This document shows positions 56,715 to 64,000 of a DNA stretch of 64,000 nt, in pieces. Position 1 is the first letter of the stretch, and each line of letters begins with the position of its first letter. The notes below the pieces were generated by a model, which saw only the letters and a list, made by a program, of their open reading frames with translations, was not told the DNA's origin and searched no databases. A program made the position numbers and the translations under genes. Source of the DNA: Limnohabitans sp. (GTDB lineage: Bacteria > Pseudomonadota > Gammaproteobacteria > Burkholderiales > Burkholderiaceae_C); the NCBI RefSeq assembly GCF_023910625.1, contig NZ_JAAVVW010000003.1, positions 620,001-684,000 of the forward strand, in the 5' to 3' direction.

Positions 56715-57782
56715 TCAAGAAAACAGGCGTCGCGCCTGCGGCGAACCTGCGGACAATTCCCTGGCATCCAATGCGTTGTAAAGCTGCTGCAGATCGAGCC
56801 CGATCTGATCGAGCACTGACTCGCTGAGAATTCGCCCTTCACCGTCGGTGATCGTACCGTCCATGGCCTCGGCCAGCACAACAGCGGCTTCACGCAAGCG
56901 GGCAAAGGGCTCATCTTGGCGGGGGGTTTGAGGCACATCCAGGATCAAAGCAAACGAACGAATGGCGGACAATGCCGGATCTTCGGCCAAGGCTGCATGG
57001 GTATCGAAGGTGATGGACAAGACCGGTGGCATGCCATGTAGGGCCGATGGCAAAACCATGCGTCCAGGCATGACACCCGGCACAAAGCCCAAACGCGCTG
57101 CATGTTGCTGGATGTATCCAAGACTCCAGGCTGCACTGCGAGCGCAAAGGGTAAAGCTCAACTGGGCATCGTGGCTACTGGCAAATTGATCAAGTTCGCG
57201 GGCCCGTGCAACCTCTTCCAGCATATCGCTAAAGCTGACCGTGCCGCCAATGGCATCGGCAAACGCTTGCGTCTTGACAACAAATTCAGAAAATTCGATG
57301 TTGTTCAAGGCCCCCACCCGGTTGGCCAACTGAACTCCGGCCTGAAATGCCGTGTATCGGCGAGAAGGAGCCAAACCGTCCCACAAACCTGAGTCTTGAG
57401 ACAAACCTTCTACGGTGAACAATTTGCTACCCACGCGACGGGTGGCAGGTAAAGCATTCAAGGCAGCATCGCCTGACACCACTTGCTCCACTTCAATCAG
57501 GGCCATCACATCGATCAGGGCATCCAGATGGATTTTTCGCTCCGGCAAGGGAAAATTGACAAAGCCGTCATCCAGTACGGGGGCAAGCAGCACTGATGGG
57601 GTCATGCCCAATTCGGTGTTCAAGACTGGCTCGACATCAGGCGGTGCAGGTTCGCGCAAGGGCTCAGCTTGACGGGGCTCGTTTTTGCGGGCGGTCCAAT
57701 GGTTATAGATCAATACCGCGCCTACCGTCAGGCCACCTAAGGCCGCCAGGCCCAGTTGCAAAGAGCTCATCGATTCCAACAT
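56715..57782 (-). CDS. zipA: cell division protein ZipA
   Basis: A 355-residue protein with an N-terminal membrane anchor (LQLGLAALGGLTVGAVLIYNHW) and a short, charged, Pro-rich linker. A C-terminal FtsZ-binding domain (about 205-345) contains GTVSFSDMLEEVARARELDQF and DGTITDGEGRILSESVLDQI. ZipA tethers FtsZ rings to the membrane. It follows smc by 7 nt and precedes ligA, the smc-zipA-ligA order found across Betaproteobacteria. GAGGAAG lies just upstream of the ATG. Sequence conservation of ZipA is low, so the call leans on domain position and synteny. Confidence 0.9.
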   Translation of the reverse strand: MLESMSSLQLGLAALGGLTVGAVLIYNHWTARKNEPRQAEPLREPAPPDVEPVLNTELGMTPSVLLAPVLDDGFVNFPLPERKIHLDALIDVMALIEVEQVVSGDAALNALPATRRVGSKLFTVEGLSQDSGLWDGLAPSRRYTAFQAGVQLANRVGALNNIEFSEFVVKTQAFADAIGGTVSFSDMLEEVARARELDQFASSHDAQLSFTLCARSAAWSLGYIQQHAARLGFVPGVMPGRMVLPSALHGMPPVLSITFDTHAALAEDPALSAIRSFALILDVPQTPRQDEPFARLREAAVVLAEAMDGTITDGEGRILSESVLDQIGLDLQQLYNALDARELSAGSPQARRLFS

Positions 57783-57789
57783 AACTTCC

Positions 57790-60700
57790 TCAGGCCACGT
57801 CGGCCAATGACACTGCGGACTCCATGTCCACAGCCACGATGCGTGAAACGCCCTGCTCCTGCATGGTCACGCCGATCAACTGCTCGGCCATTTCCATGGC
57901 GATCTTGTTGTGGCTGATGAACAGGAACTGGGTCTCTTTGCCCATGCCCTTGACCAGCTTGGCATAGCGTTCGGTGTTGGCGTCGTCCAGCGGCGCGTCC
58001 ACCTCGTCGAGCAAGCAAAATGGTGCGGGGTTGAGCTGAAAAATTGCAAACACCAATGCGATGGCCGTGAGGGCTTTTTCGCCACCCGACAGCAAGTGGA
58101 TGGTCTGATTTTTCTTGCCCGGCGGCTGGGCCAGCACCTGCACACCGGCGTCCAAAATTTCGTCACCGGTCATGACCAAACGCGCATTGCCGCCACCAAA
58201 CAACTCAGGGAACATGCGGCTGAAGTGCTCGTTGACGATCTTGAAGGTGCCACCCAGCAATTCGCGGGTTTCAGCGTCGATCTTGCGGATCGCATCTTCC
58301 AGCGTGTTCATGGCGTCGGTCAGGTCGGTGCACTGGGCATCCAGAAAGGTCTTGCGCTCACGCGATGTGGTGAGCTCTTCAAGCGCGGCCAAATTGACCG
58401 GGCCCAAAGCGGTGATTTCGCGGTGGATGCGGTCGATCTCACCTTGCAGCCCAGTCACGCGCACCTGGCCTGCCTCGATCGAAGCGGCCACGGCCTCCAG
58501 GTCGGCTTGCGCATCGGCCAGCAGCTGGGTGTATTGCTCCAGCCCCAAGCGTGCGGCTTGTTCCTTGAGCTGCAAATCGGTGATGCGTTGACGCAGCGGT
58601 TCGAGTTCGCGCTCAAAGCTCACACGGCGCTCGTCGCTGGCGCGCAGTTTGGCGGTCAGCTCGTCGTAGGCGCTGCGCCGTGCGCCCAATGTTTGCTCGC
58701 GCTCCAGTTTGACGGCCAGCAAATTTTGCAAACCAGCTTGTGCAGCAGCATCGGTCAGGCGGCTGAGTTCGTCTCGGGCGCGCTGCATTTCGGCGTCGAT
58801 GCTGGCCACTTGCTGCTGCGCGGTCTCGATGATGCGCTGCAGCTCGGCCCGGCGGGCATCCAGGCTGCGCTGTGAAAATTGGGCTTCTTGGGCGCGGCGC
58901 TCCAGGCTGCGCTGTTGTTCGCGGCATTCGGACAGCTTGCGCTCGGCCTCGATCACGCGTTCGTCCAGCTGGGCGTGGCGCTCTTGCGTGTCGGCCAGCT
59001 GCATGTCCAGCTCTTCAAAGCGGGCTTCGGCGGTAACGCGGCGCTCTTGCAGCTCGTCCAGCAAAGCCTCGACTTCGGCCAAGTCGTTGTTGATCTGCTC
59101 GCTGCGGGCGCGGGTTTGCGCCACCAGCTGAGACAGGCGCAGGGTCTCAACCTGCAGCTCGTGGGTGCGCGACTGGCTTTCGCTGGCTTCGCGGCGAACG
59201 GTGATCAGGCGCTGCGAGGCGTCGGCATAGGCCGCTTCCGCCCGCACCAGGGCGCTGCGGCTTTCTTCAGAAATCAGGGTCTGGGCGCGCAGCTGCTTTT
59301 CCAGGTTCTCGATCTCCTGGGCACGGCCCAGCAAACCGGCTTGTTCGGAGTCCTGCGCGTAAAACACCACGCTGTTGAGTTGAACCGCATGGCCAGCCTG
59401 CACCAACAGGGTTTCACCCGCTTGCAATTGACTGCGCCAAGCCAGCGCGTCTTCCAGATTGGGGGCGGTGTAGCAGCCTTGGAGCCAATCGGCCAACAAG
59501 GCCGACAAGCCGGCATCGTGCACACGCAACAAGTCGGCCAAGGGCTTGCAGCCTGCGGGCATGCCACTGCGAGGCGCGGCTTTGGCAGCCAAGGGCGGGC
59601 TGAAAAAGCTCAGCTTGGCAGGCGGCGCGTCATTGGCAAACGCGCGCACCATGTCGAGGCGAGAGACTTCCAGGGCCGACAGGCGCTCGCGCAGGGCCGA
59701 TTCAAGGGCGTTTTCCCAGCCGGGTTCAATGTGGATGCGGCTCCACAGGCCTTCCAGCCCGTCCATGCCGTGCTTGGCCAGCCAGGGCTTGAGTTTGCCG
59801 TCGGTGCGGACCTTCTCTTGCAGCGCCTTCAGCGCCTCGATCCGGGCGCTCAGGTCGGCCAGGCGGGCCGATTCATCGTTGACCGCCTTTTGCCGACTGC
59901 GGCGGTCTTCGTCCAGCGCGGGCACCTGTTCTTGCAGGTCTTGCAAGCGGGCTTCGGATTCGGCCGACAGGGCTTCGGCCTCGGCCAGTTGTTCTTGCAA
60001 GTGGCTCAACCGAGCCTCGTCGGGCGCGGCCAGTGCGTTGCGGTCGGTCAGCAGGCGTTCGCGGCGGGTGTCGAGCTGGCGCGATTGTTCTTCAACGTTG
60101 CGCTGGTCTGCGGCGAGCACGCCAATTTGCTGCTGCACCTGCACCACTGTGGCACGCTGGGCCGTGGCGTCGTTTTGGGCTTTGCGCAGGGCTTCTTCCA
60201 GGTCGGGCAGCGCCATGGCCTGGTCTTCCACCTGGGCGGCCAGGGTCATGCTCTGGTCTTCGGCCATGGCCGCTTGCTCGGACAGGGTTTCCAGCTCGGC
60301 TTGGGCGTCTTGGCTGCGGGTGCCCCATTGGGCGGTTTGCTCGATCAGCTGCTGCAAACGCTGCTCAGCTCGTTGACGGCCTTCCACCACAAAGCGGATT
60401 TCAGCTTCCAGGCGCCCCACCTCGGCGCTGGCTTCGTACAAAGCGCCTTGCGCCTGGTTGACCTGGTCGCCTGCGGCGTAGTGCGCCTGGCGGATGGTCT
60501 CCAGATCGGCCTCTACATGCCGCAGATCGGCCATGCGCGATTCAAGCGCATTCACCGCTTGGTCCACATCGGACTTCATGCGGCCCTGATCGGTCTCGGC
60601 ATCACGGCGCTTCAAAAACCACAGCTGGTGCTGTTTGAGCGTGCTGTCGGCTTGCAGGGCGTTGTAACGACGGGCCACTTCGGCCTGTTTTTCGAGCTTT

Positions 60701-61317
60701 TCGAGGTTGGCATTCAGCTCGCGCAGGATGTCGTCCACCCGGGTCAGGTTCTCGCGGGTATCAGACAGGCGGTTTTCGGTCTCGCGGCGGCGCTCTTTGT
60801 ATTTAGAGACGCCAGCGGCTTCCTCCAGAAACAATCGCAGCTCTTCGGGGCGCGACTCGATGATGCGGCTGATCGTCCCTTGGCCGATGATGGCGTAGGC
60901 ACGTGGACCCAGGCCCGTGCCCAAAAACACGTCCTGCACGTCGCGCCGGCGCACCGGCTGGTTGTTGATGTAATAACTGCTGTTGCCATCGCGGGTCAGC
61001 ACGCGCTTGACGGCGATCTCGGCAAACTGGCCCCACTGGCCACCGGCGCGGTGGTCTTCGTTGCTGAACACCAGCTCCACGCTGGCACGGCTGGCCGGTT
61101 TGCGGGTGGTGGTGCCGTTGAAAATCACGTCCTGCATGGACTCGCCACGCAACTCCGACGCCTTGGACTCGCCCAACACCCAACGCACCGCGTCCATGAT
61201 GTTGGATTTGCCGCAACCGTTGGGGCCGACCACGCCCACCAGCTGCCCAGGCAGCATGAAGTTGGTGGGTTCGGCAAACGATTTGAAGCCCGAAAGCTTG
61301 ATGGAATTGAGGCGCAC
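57790..61317 (-). CDS. smc: chromosome segregation protein SMC
   Basis: A 1,175-residue SMC ATPase. Walker A (GPNGCGKSNIMDAV) is near residues 32-45, long coiled coils (about 170-500 and 670-1010) flank a hinge (about 510-660), and the C-terminal signature LLSGGEKALTAIALVFAIF and Walker B FCLLDEVDAPLDDAN complete the head. SMC dimers with ScpA/ScpB compact and segregate the chromosome. The start is GTG (VRLNSIKLSGFKSF), matching the family, with no clear Shine-Dalgarno. The gene is divergent from dapC and heads the smc-zipA-ligA-def run. Confidence 0.97.
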   Translation of the reverse strand: MRLNSIKLSGFKSFAEPTNFMLPGQLVGVVGPNGCGKSNIMDAVRWVLGESKASELRGESMQDVIFNGTTTRKPASRASVELVFSNEDHRAGGQWGQFAEIAVKRVLTRDGNSSYYINNQPVRRRDVQDVFLGTGLGPRAYAIIGQGTISRIIESRPEELRLFLEEAAGVSKYKERRRETENRLSDTRENLTRVDDILRELNANLEKLEKQAEVARRYNALQADSTLKQHQLWFLKRRDAETDQGRMKSDVDQAVNALESRMADLRHVEADLETIRQAHYAAGDQVNQAQGALYEASAEVGRLEAEIRFVVEGRQRAEQRLQQLIEQTAQWGTRSQDAQAELETLSEQAAMAEDQSMTLAAQVEDQAMALPDLEEALRKAQNDATAQRATVVQVQQQIGVLAADQRNVEEQSRQLDTRRERLLTDRNALAAPDEARLSHLQEQLAEAEALSAESEARLQDLQEQVPALDEDRRSRQKAVNDESARLADLSARIEALKALQEKVRTDGKLKPWLAKHGMDGLEGLWSRIHIEPGWENALESALRERLSALEVSRLDMVRAFANDAPPAKLSFFSPPLAAKAAPRSGMPAGCKPLADLLRVHDAGLSALLADWLQGCYTAPNLEDALAWRSQLQAGETLLVQAGHAVQLNSVVFYAQDSEQAGLLGRAQEIENLEKQLRAQTLISEESRSALVRAEAAYADASQRLITVRREASESQSRTHELQVETLRLSQLVAQTRARSEQINNDLAEVEALLDELQERRVTAEARFEELDMQLADTQERHAQLDERVIEAERKLSECREQQRSLERRAQEAQFSQRSLDARRAELQRIIETAQQQVASIDAEMQRARDELSRLTDAAAQAGLQNLLAVKLEREQTLGARRSAYDELTAKLRASDERRVSFERELEPLRQRITDLQLKEQAARLGLEQYTQLLADAQADLEAVAASIEAGQVRVTGLQGEIDRIHREITALGPVNLAALEELTTSRERKTFLDAQCTDLTDAMNTLEDAIRKIDAETRELLGGTFKIVNEHFSRMFPELFGGGNARLVMTGDEILDAGVQVLAQPPGKKNQTIHLLSGGEKALTAIALVFAIFQLNPAPFCLLDEVDAPLDDANTERYAKLVKGMGKETQFLFISHNKIAMEMAEQLIGVTMQEQGVSRIVAVDMESAVSLADVA

Positions 61318-61466
61318 GGCAGTTTTGTTCGAGGTCGGATCGGTTCGAGATCAGAGGATGGGGCCAGCCCCAATGGCCAACACCGTTAAAAGCGCCAATG
61401 TTACCCGACAGACATGGCGAAAAACCTGCTGTCAAGCACAAGGCCCAGCTGCCGCCCTTCATCCCG

Positions 61467-61472
61467 GATAAT
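61467..61472 (+). promoter_or_regulatory. -10 promoter of dapC, probably leaderless
   Basis: CGGATAATCG places GATAAT 6 nt before the dapC ATG, with no Shine-Dalgarno and no visible -35. Transcription would start at or next to the ATG. It is the same GGATAATC arrangement as before map and rlhA. The 161-nt divergent gap with smc holds no gene. Confidence 0.55.
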
Positions 61473-61478
61473 CGCGAC

Positions 61479-62693
61479 ATGAACCCCCTTCTCGCCAAGC
61501 TGCAACCCTACCCTTTTGAACGGCTCAAACAGCTATTCGCCAGCGTCACGCCCAACCCCACCCTCAAACCCATCAGTTTGGGGATTGGCGAGCCCAAACA
61601 CGCCACACCGGCATTCATTCAGGAAGCACTCAAGGCGGCGGTGTCGACCGGTTTGTCGGCCTACCCCGCCACCGCAGGCGAGCCCGCCTTGCTAAAAGCC
61701 TGTGCAGCCTGGCTCAAGACACGGTATGACCTGAAGCTGGATGCGGCTACCCAGGTGTTGCCGGTCAACGGCTCGCGCGAAGCCCTGTTTGCCCTGACGC
61801 AAACCGTGATCGACCCGACCCGACCGGGCGCGACGGTGGTCAGCCCCAACCCCTTCTATCAAATCTACGAAGGCGCGGCCTTGCTCTCGGGTGCTGAGCT
61901 CTATTACGTGCCCAGCGACCCGGCGCGCAACTTTGCCAGCGACTGGGACAGCGTACCCGCCGAGGTCTGGTCTCGCACGCAGCTTTTGTTTGTATGTTCC
62001 CCCGGCAACCCCACGGGCGCGGTCATGCCCCTGCCGGAATGGCAAAAGCTGTTTGCCCTGTCGGACCAGCACGGTTTCGTCATTGCGTCGGACGAGTGCT
62101 ACAGCGAGATTTATTTCCGCGAAGAAGCACCTTTGGGGGGTCTTGAAGCCGCCCACCAGTTGGGCCGCACCGATTTCAAACGCCTGATCGCCTTCACCAG
62201 CTTGAGCAAGCGCAGCAACGTGCCGGGCCTGCGCAGCGGTTTTGTGGCGGGCGACGCGGCCATCATCCAACAGTTTTTGCTCTACCGCACTTACCACGGC
62301 AGCGCCATGAGCCCGGTGGTACAAGCGGCCAGCGTGGCCGCCTGGGGCGACGAGGCCCATGTGGTGGACAACCGCAACCAGTACCGCACCAAGTTCGCCC
62401 AAATCACGCCGGAATTGGCCAAAGTGCTGGACGTGAAACTGCCCGACGCCAGCTTTTACCTGTGGGCCGGTGTGCCTGCGGGTTGGCAAGGCGACGACGC
62501 CGCGTTTGCCAGGGCGCTTTACCAGGCCGAGAGCGTCACGGTGCTGCCCGGCAGCTACCTGGCGCGTGACTTCAAAGGCAGCAATCCGGGCCAGGGCCGC
62601 ATCCGCATGGCGTTGGTGGCCGAGACGGCCGAATGCCTGGAAGCAGCCGAGCGCATCGCGCGCTTCGTGCGCGCCCACCCCAAAAAGGCTTGA
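61479..62693 (+). CDS. dapC: succinyldiaminopimelate transaminase
   Basis: A 404-residue class I aminotransferase starting [21 protein letters not shown], the typical DapC N-terminus. [12 protein letters not shown] cofactor loop ([14 protein letters not shown]), [11 protein letters not shown], and Lys244 in [17 protein letters not shown] are all present. It makes N-succinyl-2-amino-6-oxopimelate/N-succinyl-LL-DAP in lysine and cell-wall synthesis. dapE follows after 2 nt. In many Burkholderiales dapD is between the two; it is not here. Confidence 0.93.
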   Translation: MNPLLAKLQPYPFERLKQLFASVTPNPTLKPISLGIGEPKHATPAFIQEALKAAVSTGLSAYPATAGEPALLKACAAWLKTRYDLKLDAATQVLPVNGSREALFALTQTVIDPTRPGATVVSPNPFYQIYEGAALLSGAELYYVPSDPARNFASDWDSVPAEVWSRTQLLFVCSPGNPTGAVMPLPEWQKLFALSDQHGFVIASDECYSEIYFREEAPLGGLEAAHQLGRTDFKRLIAFTSLSKRSNVPGLRSGFVAGDAAIIQQFLLYRTYHGSAMSPVVQAASVAAWGDEAHVVDNRNQYRTKFAQITPELAKVLDVKLPDASFYLWAGVPAGWQGDDAAFARALYQAESVTVLPGSYLARDFKGSNPGQGRIRMALVAETAECLEAAERIARFVRAHPKKA

Positions 62694-62695
62694 AC

Positions 62696-63859
62696 ATGAC
62701 CACCTGTCACGACACCCTGCGCTTGGCCGAACAGCTGATTTCCAAGCCCTCGGTCACCCCGGATGACGCCGGTTGCCTGGACCTGATCGCCGACGCCCTG
62801 AAGCCGCTGGGCTTTGTCTGCGAATTCATGGACTCCGGCCCCGACACCTTCCGAGTGCGCAACCTGTGGGCCAAGCGGGCGGGCAGCTCGGGCCAGACCC
62901 TGGCCTTTGCGGGCCACACCGACGTGGTGCCCACTGGGCCACTCACGCACTGGAACAGCGACCCCTTCACCCCCACGCACCGCGACGGCAAGCTGTTTGG
63001 CCGAGGGGCAAGCGACATGAAAACTTCGCTGGCGGCCATGGTGGTGGCGGTGCAGGAGTTCCTGGCAAGCAATCCCGAGCCGAAGCTTGGCCTCGCCTTT
63101 TTGCTGACCAGCGACGAAGAAGGTCCGGCGCTGGACGGCACCGTGGTGGTCTGCAAAGCCTTGGTGGCAAGGGATGATGCGCCACAGTTTTGCATCGTGG
63201 GCGAACCCACCTCAGTGCAGCAAACAGGCGACATGATCAAAAACGGCCGACGCGGCACCTTAAGCGGCAAACTCACCGTCAAAGGAGTGCAAGGCCATAT
63301 CGCCTACCCGCACCTGGCCGACAACCCGATCCACCGCTTGGCCCCGGCACTGGCCGAGTTGGTGACCATTCGGTGGGACGAAGGCAATGCCTTCTTCCAA
63401 CCCACCAGTTGGCAGGTCAGCAACATCCATGCGGGCACGGGCGCGAGCAATGTGATCCCCGGCGACTGCGTGGTGGACTTCAACTTCCGTTTTTGCACCG
63501 AATCCACACCCGAGAGCCTGCAGCAGCGCTTGACGGCCGTGCTGGACCAACACGGCTTGCAGTACCAACTGAAATGGACCCTCGGCGGCCTGCCGTTTTT
63601 GACCACACCGGGCAGCTTGGTCAAAGCCATTCAACAAGCCATCACCGACGAAACCGGCCTGACCACCGAGCTGTCCACCACAGGCGGCACCAGCGACGGC
63701 CGCTTCATCGCGCAGATTTGCCCACAAGTCATCGAGTTCGGTCCGCCCAACGCGACCATCCACAAGGTCAACGAGCATGTAGCGCTGACAGACATCGCGC
63801 CGCTCAAAGCCATCTACCGCCGCACGCTGGAACACCTCGACGCGGGCCTGTCCGCATGA
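62696..63859 (+). CDS. dapE: succinyl-diaminopimelate desuccinylase
   Basis: A 387-residue M20 peptidase-like enzyme. [12 protein letters not shown] carries the first metal His/Asp, [14 protein letters not shown] the bridging Asp, [12 protein letters not shown] the catalytic and metal Glu, and [12 protein letters not shown] the C-terminal His partner. It removes succinate from N-succinyl-LL-DAP. The start [19 protein letters not shown] at 62696 is chosen on family grounds; the open frame extends 21 codons upstream inside dapC. Its stop overlaps the prmB start (ATGA). Confidence 0.96.
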   Translation: MTTCHDTLRLAEQLISKPSVTPDDAGCLDLIADALKPLGFVCEFMDSGPDTFRVRNLWAKRAGSSGQTLAFAGHTDVVPTGPLTHWNSDPFTPTHRDGKLFGRGASDMKTSLAAMVVAVQEFLASNPEPKLGLAFLLTSDEEGPALDGTVVVCKALVARDDAPQFCIVGEPTSVQQTGDMIKNGRRGTLSGKLTVKGVQGHIAYPHLADNPIHRLAPALAELVTIRWDEGNAFFQPTSWQVSNIHAGTGASNVIPGDCVVDFNFRFCTESTPESLQQRLTAVLDQHGLQYQLKWTLGGLPFLTTPGSLVKAIQQAITDETGLTTELSTTGGTSDGRFIAQICPQVIEFGPPNATIHKVNEHVALTDIAPLKAIYRRTLEHLDAGLSA

Positions 63860-64000
63860 GCGCCTTGACCCTGTCGGGGTTGATCGCGGCATCTTCCGAG
63901 CGGCTCGCACACGCGGGAGTGGCTTTTGGCCACGGCACCCAGAGCGCCTTTGACGAAGCGGTCTGGCTGGTGCTTTGGCGTCTGGGCCTGCCGCTGGACA
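63856..64000 (+). CDS. prmB: ribosomal protein L3 glutamine methyltransferase PrmB (partial, N-terminus)
   Basis: Only the first 48 codons are inside the window; the gene runs off the right edge. The sequence [20 protein letters not shown] with [20 protein letters not shown] is the recognisable PrmB N-terminal helical domain. PrmB methylates Gln150 of ribosomal protein L3. The ATG overlaps the dapE stop, and dapE-prmB adjacency is common in Burkholderiales, which supports the call; the methyltransferase core (NPPY motif) is not visible. Confidence 0.85.
   Translation, partial: MSALTLSGLIAASSERLAHAGVAFGHGTQSAFDEAVWLVLWRLGLPLD

Noticed and set aside
58879..61389. An 836-codon plus-strand open frame opposite smc
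   Set aside because: It is antisense to a fully recognisable SMC coding sequence, has no family motif, and is Gln/Leu/Gly-rich from mirrored coiled-coil codons.

Overview
The window looks like an ordinary chromosomal stretch of a betaproteobacterium of the order Burkholderiales, most likely family Comamonadaceae. The base composition is GC-rich. Several gene neighbourhoods are typical of that group: map-glnD, smc-zipA-ligA, dapC-dapE-prmB, and pepA-holC head-to-head with lptFG. A CysB-type regulator and several HAAT (branched-chain amino-acid type) transporter parts fit the same assignment. I see no prophage, insertion sequence, CRISPR array or rRNA. One tRNA (Ser-GGA) is present.

Layout. 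(1) 0-2.7 kb: the start of a patatin-like protein and tex, minus strand. (2) 2.9-19.8 kb: a run of minus-strand genes that reads as an acyl-CoA catabolic block. In transcription order it holds an acyl-CoA ligase (19.8 kb), a periplasmic binding protein with a LivHMGF-type ABC transporter, a FadB-type hydratase/dehydrogenase, a thiolase, an acyl-CoA dehydrogenase, a Dabb protein, an SDR, a hotdog thioesterase, a zinc-independent MDR oxidoreductase, a GST and another SDR. A terminator, a promoter and a likely TetR-type operator are packed between livF and the fadB-like gene. (3) 19.9-26.1 kb, plus strand: selO-msrB-yciB-bolA, a parvulin-type PpiC, a repeat-rich gap of about 490 bp, and rlhA. (4) 26.4-33.9 kb, minus: purL followed by a frameshifted SWI2/SNF2 helicase gene. 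(5) 34.1-34.7 kb: a Phd/YefM-RelE/ParE toxin-antitoxin pair. (6) 34.7-45.2 kb: a SAF-domain oxidoreductase, map, glnD, a flavin reductase, a YgiQ-type radical SAM protein and an Arg/Lys/Orn decarboxylase. (7) 45.4-53.9 kb: tRNA-Ser, an orphan lipoprotein binding protein, pepA-holC-small ORF facing lptF-lptG-cbiX, then cysB and an aminotransferase. (8) 54.0-64.0 kb: def, ligA, zipA and smc on minus; dapC, dapE and the start of prmB on plus.

The most unusual material is small and non-coding. Two long hairpins at 23.7 and 23.9 kb have completely different stems but the same 26-nt terminal loop, in opposite orientations. A second, heptamer-based palindromic repeat occurs between the thiolase and fadB-like genes and again inside purL, where it is read in frame and adds about 25 residues. 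Other points of note are a shared GGATAATC promoter placed 6-8 nt before the ATG of rlhA, map and dapC (predicting leaderless mRNAs), a LivF-type ATPase whose Walker A lysine is arginine, and a single-base frameshift in the SNF2 gene.
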